49,563 bases of DNA from an uncultured Clostridia bacterium (GTDB taxonomy: Bacteria > Bacillota > Clostridia > Oscillospirales > Acutalibacteraceae): the NCBI GenBank assembly GCA_958436475.1, contig CAUBKG010000006.1:1-49563 (forward strand), written 5' to 3'. The notes below the pieces were generated by a model. The model was not told where the DNA came from. It searched no databases and worked only from the letters and a program-made list of their open reading frames with translations. Both the position numbers and the translations under genes were made by a program. Position 1 is the first letter of the stretch. Each line of letters begins with the position of its first letter. Positions 31,456-38,247 of the stretch are shown piece after piece.

Positions 31456-31632
31456 CTAAATCCATTTTTTTAGATACAACTTCACTGCATTCTGATTCCA
31501 TTCAGCTACATGTAAAATAATTTCATCATAGCCTTGTTCTTTTATATGATTCATCTCCCATAATATCAACTTTTGTCCTAACCCTTGTCCTTGAAACGAT
31601 TTCTTAACAATTAAATCATCTATCTCATTTCC
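31456..31632 (-). pseudogene. C-terminal remnant of a GNAT acetyltransferase
   Basis: Directly after the stop codon of the hydrolase gene, and in the same frame, the minus strand encodes GNEIDDLIVKKSFQGQGLG, then a helix and strand, AEWNQNAVKLYLKKW, and a stop. FQGQGLGQKL is the acetyl-CoA motif A of GNAT enzymes and NQNAVKLY is motif B. The N-terminal half of the fold is missing and there is no start codon, so this is a broken gene joined to the hydrolase gene. Confidence 0.75.
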
Positions 31633-32640
31633 TTAGTAGAGAACTTCTCTTATTTTTCGCATTTCTCTCCAAACATTATCTCCATAGTTGCTTACCAGAA
31701 CAGAAATTATCCCATTATTCGGATTGTATTCCGAAATAAAACTTACTCCCGGATCACACCCCTGAAAATACGAAAAATCTCTGCCATTTGGATTATCAAT
31801 TATCCACATACCATAACCATAATACCCTTCTTCTGCGTCAGCACCATCTCCACTCTGTTTACTAAGCATATCTGAAACAAACGATTTTGAGATCAGATTT
31901 CCTTCCAGTAAATTAGTCCAAAAACCAATAATATCTTTTACGGTAATAAACGCCCCGCCTGCGCCCGTACCTTTTACATCAACCGAGAAAATATTTGTGC
32001 GATACTCCTTCGTATCAGCACAATAGATATAGTTGTTAGCACATTTAGACGGCAGCTTATCCAATTCATAGTAACCTGTTGATTCCATGCCGCATATATC
32101 AAAAATATTCGCTTTAAGGTATTGGTCAAAGTACATTCCTGTAACCTTTTCTATAATCAACGCAAGCAAAACATACCCGGAGTTATTGTATTGGAATTTT
32201 TCGCCTTTCGGGTACATCATCGGTTTATTTATAAACAGTGGAAGTAAATCACTATTATGCCTGATTTTATAATTAGGATAATCTACCCACAATTCCTCAT
32301 ATTCGTCCATAATGCTTTCATCAAAATAATCTGGAACTCCTGACGTATGATTTAAAAGCTGTTTGACTGTAACGTCCTTATCAATATTATTGAATGGAAT
32401 ATCAAGCAGCTCTCCCAATGTATCGTCAAATTGTATCCTTCCATGTTCGATCAACTGCAAAATTCCTACCGCAACAAACACTTTTCCGGCCGAGGCACTC
32501 GCAAATTTTGTTTCTGTTGTATTTGGAATTTCATTTGGTAAATCCGAAAACCCTTTTTCTTCTTGAAATAAAACCTTGCCATTTTGAACAATGTATATAT
32601 TTCCCCTAAAATCGCTATCAAATATTTCTTTTAATTTCAT
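31633..32640 (-). CDS. Serine beta-lactamase-like hydrolase (S12/class C family)
   Basis: 335 residues from the ATG at 32640 (behind AGAGGG; the further upstream open codons lie between promoter and site). SxxK is S50-A-G-K53 in FASASAGKVF, followed by LNHTSG (96-101) and the second motif Y151-N-N153 in FQYNNSGY. The third motif, normally HxG or KTG, is not clear: the place holds YFQGCDPG. There is no signal peptide, so it is probably cytosolic. Such proteins include esterases and peptidases; true beta-lactamase activity is not implied. It is the only intact gene in the inserted element and is AT-rich compared with its surroundings. Confidence 0.88.
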   Translation of the reverse strand: MKLKEIFDSDFRGNIYIVQNGKVLFQEEKGFSDLPNEIPNTTETKFASASAGKVFVAVGILQLIEHGRIQFDDTLGELLDIPFNNIDKDVTVKQLLNHTSGVPDYFDESIMDEYEELWVDYPNYKIRHNSDLLPLFINKPMMYPKGEKFQYNNSGYVLLALIIEKVTGMYFDQYLKANIFDICGMESTGYYELDKLPSKCANNYIYCADTKEYRTNIFSVDVKGTGAGGAFITVKDIIGFWTNLLEGNLISKSFVSDMLSKQSGDGADAEEGYYGYGMWIIDNPNGRDFSYFQGCDPGVSFISEYNPNNGIISVLVSNYGDNVWREMRKIREVLY

Positions 32641-32694
32641 TTCAATCCCTCTCAATCCCCGATTTATTGTTCTGTCTGGACAGCAGTTGCACCA

Positions 32695-32723
32695 ATTATA
32701 TATTGTCATTTTGGAAAGCGCAA
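32695..32723 (-). promoter_or_regulatory. Promoter of the element's hydrolase gene
   Basis: On the minus strand TTGCGC (32718-32723), 17 bases, TATAAT (32695-32700). Confidence 0.8.
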
Positions 32724-32860
32724 GTATCACATACTTATACGTTATTCATTATCAACGCCAAATCCAAAGCATTTTTTCCTTTAGCTAGTCTGTGATACCC
32801 TGTGCCTCACATTTTGAGTTTTATCCCTATCTGGTTTAACCCATCTATTGTAATCCTACA

Positions 32861-32885
32861 CTTTCGGCCCGGCGCGTGTATGATA
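32861..32885 (+). repeat. Right copy of the 25-bp flanking direct repeat
   Basis: Same 25 bases as 31171-31195. It ends four bases before the -35 box of the next gene's promoter. Confidence 0.93.
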
Positions 32886-32889
32886 TTGG

Positions 32890-32918
32890 TTGAAATATGG
32901 AACAGTAAACGGTATAAT
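32890..32918 (+). promoter_or_regulatory. Promoter of the decarboxylase beta-subunit gene
   Basis: TTGAAA (32890-32895), 17-base spacer, TATAAT (32913-32918). Confidence 0.85.
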
Positions 32919-32957
32919 TAGGTTTTAGCACAGGCTATTTTTTGAGGAGGTATCGCT

Positions 32958-34109
32958 TTGGATTTTCTATCCGAATTCGCCTTCCTAGTGGAAGGCTTTC
33001 TCGCGGTAAACTGGAAGCAGCTCGTGATGTTCGCCATCGGCGGCCTGCTGATCTATCTCGCCCTCGCAAAGGATTTTGAACCTGCCCTGCTCATGCCCAT
33101 GGGCTTCGGCGCGATTCTCGTGAATATCCCGTTTTCCGGCGTGCTGGACCAAACGGTGGGCAGCATTCCGGCAAACGGCATTCTGCAGTGGCTGTTCCAT
33201 ATCGGTATTGAAGCGTCGGAAGCCATGCCGCTTCTCCTGTTCGTTGGCATCGGCGCGATGATCGACTTCGGCCCCCTGCTTTCGAACCCGAAAATGCTGC
33301 TGTTCGGCGCGGCGGCGCAGCTCGGTATTTTCCTGACCATCATCCTCGCAACCCTTTTTGGCTTCAGCTTTGTGGACGCGGCCTCCATCGGAATCATCGG
33401 CGCAGCGGACGGCCCTACCTCCATCCTGGTTTCCCAGGTACTCCATTCAAAGTATATCGGGCCGATCGCAGTTGCCGCTTATTCTTACATGGCGCTCGTT
33501 CCCATTATCCAGCCGGCGGCCATCAAGCTCGTTACCACAAAAAAAGAGCGCTGCATCCGCATGCCCTATAACCCGAAGCAGGTTTCCCGCCTGACGCGCA
33601 TCCTGTTCCCGATCCTGGTTACCCTCATTGCCGGTTTCATCGCCCCTGCTTCCGTTTCCCTCGTGGGGATGCTGATGTTCGGCAACCTCCTGCGCGAATG
33701 CCTGAAGCTCGACAGCCTCTCCCAAACCGCGCAGACCACCCTTGCGAATCTCATTACCATTTTCCTCGGCATCACCATCGCGGTTTCCATGAAGGCCGAA
33801 ACCTTCGTATCTCTCCAGACGCTAATTATCATGGGGCTGGGCCTCCTTGCCTTCGTGTTCGATACGGTCGGCGGCGTGCTGTTCGCCAAATTCCTGAACC
33901 TCTTTATGAAAAACAAAATCAACCCGATGATCGGCGGCGCGGGCATTTCCGCCTTCCCGATGTCGGCGCGGGTCATCCAGAAGATGGCCCTGAAGGAAGA
34001 CAACCAGAACCATCTGCTGATGCACGCGGTCGGAGCAAACGTGGCCGGCCAGATCGCATCGGTGGTAGCGGGCGGCATTATCCTGGCGCTCGTGCCGAAT
34101 ATGATTTAA
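32958..34109 (+). CDS. oadB: Na+-translocating decarboxylase beta subunit
   Basis: A 383-residue membrane protein of the OadB/GcdB/MmdB family, about ten helices. Family marks are GFGAILVNIP, LLLFVGIGAMIDFGPLL, the ion-site segment GAADGPTSILVSQVL and the C-terminal GGAGISAFPMSARV and HAVGANVAGQIASVVAGG (in part). It couples decarboxylation of a biotin-bound carboxyl group to Na+ export. TTG start behind TTGAGGAGGTATCGC. Only the small membrane partner follows; the carboxyltransferase and biotin carrier are not in the window, so the acid substrate (oxaloacetate, methylmalonyl-CoA or glutaconyl-CoA) cannot be named. Confidence 0.92.
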   Translation: MDFLSEFAFLVEGFLAVNWKQLVMFAIGGLLIYLALAKDFEPALLMPMGFGAILVNIPFSGVLDQTVGSIPANGILQWLFHIGIEASEAMPLLLFVGIGAMIDFGPLLSNPKMLLFGAAAQLGIFLTIILATLFGFSFVDAASIGIIGAADGPTSILVSQVLHSKYIGPIAVAAYSYMALVPIIQPAAIKLVTTKKERCIRMPYNPKQVSRLTRILFPILVTLIAGFIAPASVSLVGMLMFGNLLRECLKLDSLSQTAQTTLANLITIFLGITIAVSMKAETFVSLQTLIIMGLGLLAFVFDTVGGVLFAKFLNLFMKNKINPMIGGAGISAFPMSARVIQKMALKEDNQNHLLMHAVGANVAGQIASVVAGGIILALVPNMI

Positions 34110-34122
34110 GGAGGAGCGTTTT

Positions 34123-34275
34123 ATGCTGTCATTGCTACCGTCGTTTTCCCTGCTCACCGCCGACCTGACGAACGCCCTGATGATTACCCTCAAGGGCATG
34201 GTCGGTATTTTCCTCGTGATGCTCCTCATCTTTGCCGTGATCGTCGTTCTCGGCAAGGTAACCAAGTCGAAATAA
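34123..34275 (+). CDS. Small OadG-like decarboxylase gamma subunit
   Basis: A 50-residue single-span protein, MLSLLPSFSLLTADL then GMVGIFLVMLLIFAVIVVLG and a basic tail KVTKSK. It follows oadB by 13 bases behind AAGGAGGAGCG. Position and the GMxGIFxVM pattern fit the OadG/MmdD membrane anchor that holds the complex together; it lacks the longer hydrophilic tail of E. coli-type OadG. Confidence 0.8.
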   Translation: MLSLLPSFSLLTADLTNALMITLKGMVGIFLVMLLIFAVIVVLGKVTKSK

Positions 34276-34352
34276 GCCCGCCGCGCACGGGGCAGGACCT
34301 CCCTGTATGAATTACGCCGCAGTGCGCAGCGGCAGAATGGATGTTGTGTGAT

Positions 34353-35786
34353 ATGGCTGAAAAGAAACTGGTGGAGTCTATTACCTCCATGGAGGAAGAC
34401 TTCGCAAAATGGTATACCGATGTTGTAAAAAAAGCGGAGCTCGTCAGCTACGGAAGCGTGAAGGGCTGCATGATCCTCCGCCCATACGGCTACGCTATCT
34501 GGGAAAATATCCAGAAGGAGCTCGACCGCCGCTTCAAGGAAACGGGGCATGAAAACGTGATGATGCCCATGTTCATCCCCGAAAGCCTGCTGGAAAAAGA
34601 AAAGGACCATGTGGAGGGCTTTGCCCCGGAGGTCGCCTGGGTGACCCACGGCGGCAGTGAAAAGCTCCAGGAGCGCCTTTGCGTGCGCCCCACCTCCGAA
34701 ACCCTTTTCTGCGATCATTATGCGGATATCGTCCATTCCTACCGCGACCTGCCGAAGCTCTATAACCAGTGGTGCTCGGTGGTCCGCTGGGAAAAGACCA
34801 CCCGCCCCTTCCTGCGCACCACGGAATTCCTGTGGCAGGAGGGCCACACCCTCCACGAGACTGCGGAGGAAGCCATGGAGGAAACCGAGCGCATGCTGAA
34901 TGTGTACGCCGATTTCTGCCGGGATTTCCTCGCCATCCCCGTGATAAAGGGGCGCAAGACCGATAAGGAAAAATTCGCCGGCGCGGAGCGCACCTATACC
35001 ATCGAGGCCCTCATGCACGACGGCAAGGCGCTCCAGAGCGGCACGAGCCACTATTTTGGAGACGGCTTTGCCCGCGCCTTCGATATCCAGTTCACCGACC
35101 GGGAAAACAAGCTCCGTTATCCCCACCAGACCTCGTGGGGCATTTCCACCCGCATCATCGGCGCCGTTATCATGACCCATGGAGACAACAGCGGCCTCGT
35201 TCTTCCGCCGCGCGTCGCCCCCACGCAGGTGATGATCCTCCCCATCGCGGCCCACAAGCCCGGCGTGCTCGAAAAGGCGGCGGAGCTGGAAGAGCGCCTG
35301 CGTTCCGTTTGCCGCGTGAAAAGCGACGTTTCAGACCAGTCTCCCGGGTGGAAATTCGCAGAATACGAAATGAAGGGCGTGCCTCTGCGCATCGAGATCG
35401 GCCCGCGCGATATGGAACAGAACCAGTGCGTGGCCGTCCGCCGGGATAACCGCGAAAAGATCATCGTTCCGCTGAACGAGCTCGAAGCCCGCATCCCGCA
35501 GATTCTGGACGATATCCACGAAAGCCTCCTGCAAAAGGCACAGAGCCGCCGCGATTCCATGACCTATTCCGTTGCTTCTCTCGATGAGATGATCGAAAGC
35601 GCGGAAACGCGCCCCGGCTTCATCAAGGCTATGTGGTGCGGGAGCCTCGCCTGCGAGGAAAAGCTCAAAGAGCTCGCGGGGGTTTCCTCACGCTGCATTC
35701 CCTTTGAGCAGGAGCCGATCGGGGACCGCTGCGTATGCTGCGGCAAGCCTGCGGAAAAAATGGTCTATTGGGGAAAGGCTTATTGA
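34353..35786 (+). CDS. proS: Prolyl-tRNA synthetase, type 3 (archaeal/eukaryotic-like)
   Basis: Charges tRNA-Pro. The 477-residue enzyme has class II motif 1 (NVMMPMFIPESLL), motif 2 (KTTRPFLRTTEFLWQEGHT in part, FLRTTEFLWQEG) and motif 3 (GDNSGLVLPPRVAP), then an anticodon domain and a zinc-like C-terminal domain with C in WCGSLACEE and CVCCGKP, ending in Tyr (WGKAY). No editing INS domain is present. This type occurs in clostridia and other lineages alongside or instead of the E. coli type. The ATG at 34353 is chosen; the one four codons earlier (34341) is also possible, and both lack a strong site. No T-box is visible upstream. Confidence 0.96.
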   Translation: MAEKKLVESITSMEEDFAKWYTDVVKKAELVSYGSVKGCMILRPYGYAIWENIQKELDRRFKETGHENVMMPMFIPESLLEKEKDHVEGFAPEVAWVTHGGSEKLQERLCVRPTSETLFCDHYADIVHSYRDLPKLYNQWCSVVRWEKTTRPFLRTTEFLWQEGHTLHETAEEAMEETERMLNVYADFCRDFLAIPVIKGRKTDKEKFAGAERTYTIEALMHDGKALQSGTSHYFGDGFARAFDIQFTDRENKLRYPHQTSWGISTRIIGAVIMTHGDNSGLVLPPRVAPTQVMILPIAAHKPGVLEKAAELEERLRSVCRVKSDVSDQSPGWKFAEYEMKGVPLRIEIGPRDMEQNQCVAVRRDNREKIIVPLNELEARIPQILDDIHESLLQKAQSRRDSMTYSVASLDEMIESAETRPGFIKAMWCGSLACEEKLKELAGVSSRCIPFEQEPIGDRCVCCGKPAEKMVYWGKAY

Positions 35787-36000
35787 GTCTTTCCCTTTTT
35801 GTTCATAAAATCGTCACACTTTAGGTGTTGCTTTTTGTGTCGGATTGGCTTATATTTTATATGTTACTGTAAAATTTTATGTTTGCCCGCAGGATGATAG
35901 TTTCCCCCTTCGGGGAATATACTAAGATTAAGCAGGCACGCGCCGCCCCTGCGGCTTTCCATGCAGAGGCTTGTTTTTTGTGGAGTAAGGAGTGTATCTC

Positions 36001-36633
36001 TTGAATTATCGTGTAAAGCTTTGCACCCTGATATTGGTCTTTTTGTTGGCCCTCGGCGGCGCGTTTGTTCTCGCCGCCCCGGAAAGCGAGGAAGAGGGCG
36101 GCGGTGATACGCCTGTTGTCACCACGGTCCCGGCGCCTCCCACAGAGCCGCCCACAAAAAAGCCTACGGAACCTCCTACACCGGAAGCAACGGAGCCGCC
36201 CGCTACCGAGCCGCCTGCCACGAAACCGCCGAAAACGACGCCGCACAGCACCTCTTCCCCAGGCGACCGGGACGATGAAGAATACCAATCCAGCACCACG
36301 CGCCCGCGTTCCACCTCGAGCCAGTCGGAAAAAATTCCGCCTACCGATTCCATTTTCGTTGAGCGCACCATGCCGGTTTCTCCCACCCACATCGTAACGG
36401 ACGAGCACGGCAGCACCCATTACGCAACCAACGCCTACCTTTCCAACAAAGGCGGCGGCGCAGGGGGATGGCTCAAGTATCTTATTCCTTCCATCCTGAT
36501 TTTGATCGCCATCGGCGTAATCTTCTATGTAAACTTCATTTTGTATAACAAAAAGCACAATGCAAATAAGATTCAGCGGAATCTTTATTCCCCCGCGGAA
36601 AGCTCCCGCAAAAATAAAAAACGCAAAAAATAA
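36001..36633 (+). CDS. Thr/Pro-rich membrane-anchored surface protein, unknown function
   Basis: 210 residues from TTG at 36001, eight bases after AAGGAG (a GTG three codons earlier is less well placed). Residues 1-26 are a signal-like hydrophobic segment (LCTLILVFLLALGGAFVLA). Residues 35-100 are low-complexity Pro/Thr with repeated TEPPT/ATEPPAT units, then a Ser/Thr stretch. A second membrane span (LKYLIPSILILIAIGVIFYV) lies near 157-176, and the tail is strongly basic (KNKKRKK). This suggests an outside stalk anchored at the C-terminus. No domain recognised. It has its own terminator. Confidence 0.75.
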   Translation: MNYRVKLCTLILVFLLALGGAFVLAAPESEEEGGGDTPVVTTVPAPPTEPPTKKPTEPPTPEATEPPATEPPATKPPKTTPHSTSSPGDRDDEEYQSSTTRPRSTSSQSEKIPPTDSIFVERTMPVSPTHIVTDEHGSTHYATNAYLSNKGGGAGGWLKYLIPSILILIAIGVIFYVNFILYNKKHNANKIQRNLYSPAESSRKNKKRKK

Positions 36634-36639
36634 ATTCAT

Positions 36640-36671
36640 CCGGCGCCGCTGATGTTTGCGGCGCCGGTTTT
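36640..36671 (+). terminator. Terminator after the surface-protein gene
   Basis: Ten-bp stem CCGGCGCCGC / GCGGCGCCGG with an eight-base loop, then TTTTCATTT. From here to the aro promoter at 36979 I see no gene. Confidence 0.92.
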
Positions 36672-36978
36672 CATTTGGAGGCCGCCAAGGCGTTACCAAC
36701 CGAGTACGATGCGCCACAAGCGGAACCTTTTTGCCGCTTTCGGCGTTGCCGGTCATAGCAAGGCGCTGGGCCTTGCGGCTTCCGCCGCCTTGAAGGCAAC
36801 AAAAATTTTTCCGCTTGAGGTCGAAGATTTTTCGCGGAAGACTGAAAAACACATTGTATTCTGATGGTATCGCCTATGCAATCCAACTGTGGCGCTTTTG
36901 CCTCCGGCCTTCTCGCGGCACGGCGTGCGGGCGCAGGGCGGCAGAGCAATAAAAATCCAAAAACAACGCAATTTTTTC

Positions 36979-37007
36979 TTGACATTTTTGCGCAGCGGCA
37001 TTATGAT
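36979..37007 (+). promoter_or_regulatory. Promoter of the aromatic operon
   Basis: TTGACA (36979-36984), 17-base spacer, TATGAT (37002-37007). The leader transcript would start near 37014, shortly before the leader-peptide ribosome site. Confidence 0.9.
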
Positions 37008-37035
37008 AGCGATTAGAAAACCCTTGGAGGATAAC

Positions 37036-37137
37036 ATGGATTCTATTTGCTGCAAAAACTTTTATTACGGCTCCTTTTTTGCTCGCTTTTTTAGCCGGGC
37101 CTCTTTTGCATGCAATAGAATAAAGTGTTATGAGTAA
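37036..37137 (+). CDS. Phe/Tyr-rich leader peptide of the aro operon
   Basis: A 33-residue open frame with its own GGAGG site (37026-37030) and ATG. It reads MDSICCKNFYYGSFFARFFS... and ends ...KCYE. It holds six Phe and three Tyr, most of them within residues 9-24, which is far above chance for 33 codons. It is followed by a terminator and the six-gene operon for Phe and Tyr synthesis. The last three sense codons (TGT TAT GAG) are themselves the 5' strand of an antiterminator. This is the classical layout of ribosome-mediated attenuation, as in pheA and trp leaders of enterobacteria. Confidence 0.87.
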   Translation: MDSICCKNFYYGSFFARFFSRASFACNRIKCYE

Positions 37138-37200
37138 CCAAGCGTTTACTGTTTGCGGAATAATAGCAGCGGAGCTCATAACAATGAGCTCCGCTTTTAT
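37126..37200 (+). promoter_or_regulatory. Attenuator: antiterminator/terminator switch before aroF
   Basis: The terminator stem is GCGGAGCTCAT (37169-37179), loop AACA, ATGAGCTCCGC (37184-37194), then TTTTATT. The competing stem pairs TGTTATGAG (37126-37134) with CTCATAACA (37175-37183), nine perfect base pairs that take up the 5' terminator arm and loop. TGTTATGAG is the end of the leader-peptide frame. A ribosome that reaches the stop covers it, so the terminator forms; one stalled at the Phe/Tyr codons leaves it free, so transcription continues. Confidence 0.88.
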
Positions 37201-37227
37201 TATGCCAAATTTTAGGAGGCGTATCTT

Positions 37228-38247
37228 ATGATTATTGTACTGAAAAACGGAACGACAGACAAACAGATCCACGATTTCTCCGACCGTCTGAACCAGAATT
37301 ACGGCGTTACCGTGAACGCCTGGCACGGCACGCAGTCCACCGTTCTCGGCCTGCTGGGCGATACCTCGGTGATCGATATTGAAAACATCAGCGCGAACGA
37401 TATCGTGGAAAGCGTGAAGCGCGTGCAGGAGCCTTACAAAAAGGCCAACCGCAAATTTCACCCGAACGATACGGTGATCGACGTGGACGGCCGGAAAATC
37501 GGCGGCGGCACGCTTCAGATCATGGCCGGCCCCTGCTCCGTGGAAAGCGAGGAGCAGATCTGCGGCATTGCAAAACGCGTGAAGGAATCGGGCGCGGGCT
37601 TCCTGCGCGGCGGCGCCTTCAAGCCCCGCACCTCGCCTTACACCTTCCAGGGCCTGCGCGGCAGCGGCATCGAATTGCTGCTGGAAGCTAAGAAGGAAAC
37701 CGGGCTTCCCATCGTTACCGAAATTATGAGCGCGGCACACATCCCGCTCTTCGAGCATGTGGACGTTATCCAGGTCGGCGCCCGCAACATGCAGAATTTC
37801 GAGCTGCTGAAGGAGCTCGGAAAGCTCGATAAGCCGATCCTGCTCAAGCGGGGCCTCGCAAATACCATCGAGGAAACCCTCATGAGCGCCGAATATATCA
37901 TGAGCGAGGGCAACGAAAAGGTCATATTGTGCGAGCGCGGCGTGCGTACCTTCGAAAGCTTTACCCGCAACACGCTGGACATCTCCGCCATCCCCGTCTT
38001 CAAAAAGCTTTCCCACCTGCCGGTGGTCGTAGACCCGAGCCATGCGGCGGGCATCCCCTGGCTCATTGAGCCGCTTTCCCTCGCGGCGGTCGCCGCCGGA
38101 GCGGATGGCCTCATCATTGAAGTGCACAACGACCCCGCCCACGCCCTTTCGGACGGCGCCCAGTCCATCACGCCGGACGCGTTCGATTCCATCGCCAAAA
38201 ACATCTTTAATACCGCAAAATTCCTCGGGAGGGACGTTTCATGCTGA
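37228..38247 (+). CDS. aroF: 3-deoxy-7-phosphoheptulonate (DAHP) synthase, type I-beta
   Basis: First step of the shikimate pathway: PEP + erythrose 4-phosphate to DAHP. The 339-residue protein has an N-terminal ferredoxin-like regulatory domain (about 1-70), as in Thermotoga DAHP synthase, where it gives feedback inhibition. The barrel follows, with IMAGPCSVES, GAFKPRTSPYTFQG, VIQVGARNMQNF, KRGLANTIEE and VVVDPSHAAG. ATG behind TTAGGAGGCGTATCTT, just after the attenuator. Its end overlaps tyrA by seven bases. Confidence 0.97.
   Translation: MIIVLKNGTTDKQIHDFSDRLNQNYGVTVNAWHGTQSTVLGLLGDTSVIDIENISANDIVESVKRVQEPYKKANRKFHPNDTVIDVDGRKIGGGTLQIMAGPCSVESEEQICGIAKRVKESGAGFLRGGAFKPRTSPYTFQGLRGSGIELLLEAKKETGLPIVTEIMSAAHIPLFEHVDVIQVGARNMQNFELLKELGKLDKPILLKRGLANTIEETLMSAEYIMSEGNEKVILCERGVRTFESFTRNTLDISAIPVFKKLSHLPVVVDPSHAAGIPWLIEPLSLAAVAAGADGLIIEVHNDPAHALSDGAQSITPDAFDSIAKNIFNTAKFLGRDVSC

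Larger units (their letters stand above)
31196..32860. mobile_element. 1.66-kb inserted element with 39-bp inverted ends and 25-bp target duplication
   Basis: The two ends are inverted repeats, TGTAGGATT-N7-ATGGGTTAAACCAGATAGG-GATA, identical except for the central seven bases. Immediately outside lie direct repeats of 25 bases (26 if the shared T is counted) beginning CTTTCGGCCCGG and ending GTATGATA: 31171-31195 and 32861-32885. This is what a target-site duplication looks like. The inside is clearly more AT-rich than both flanks. It contains a serine-hydrolase gene, an acetyltransferase remnant and about 200 bases of unassigned sequence (31236-31400), but no transposase. TGT...ACA ends with such a long duplication recall IS1202-type elements, as a hypothesis from memory. 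Confidence 0.88.

Noticed and set aside
31171..32885. Integron cassette or prophage remnant
   Set aside because: No integrase, attC-like fold or phage gene is present; exact flanking direct repeats and inverted ends fit transposition instead.
34276..34352. T-box or other tRNA-sensing leader before proS
   Set aside because: The gap is only 77 bases and lacks the TGGNACCGCGG-type T-box sequence; proS probably reads on from the decarboxylase genes.
36672..36978. 70-codon plus-strand frame ending at 36864
   Set aside because: No ribosome site, begins inside the terminator of the preceding gene, no recognisable family; the stretch is left as intergenic.
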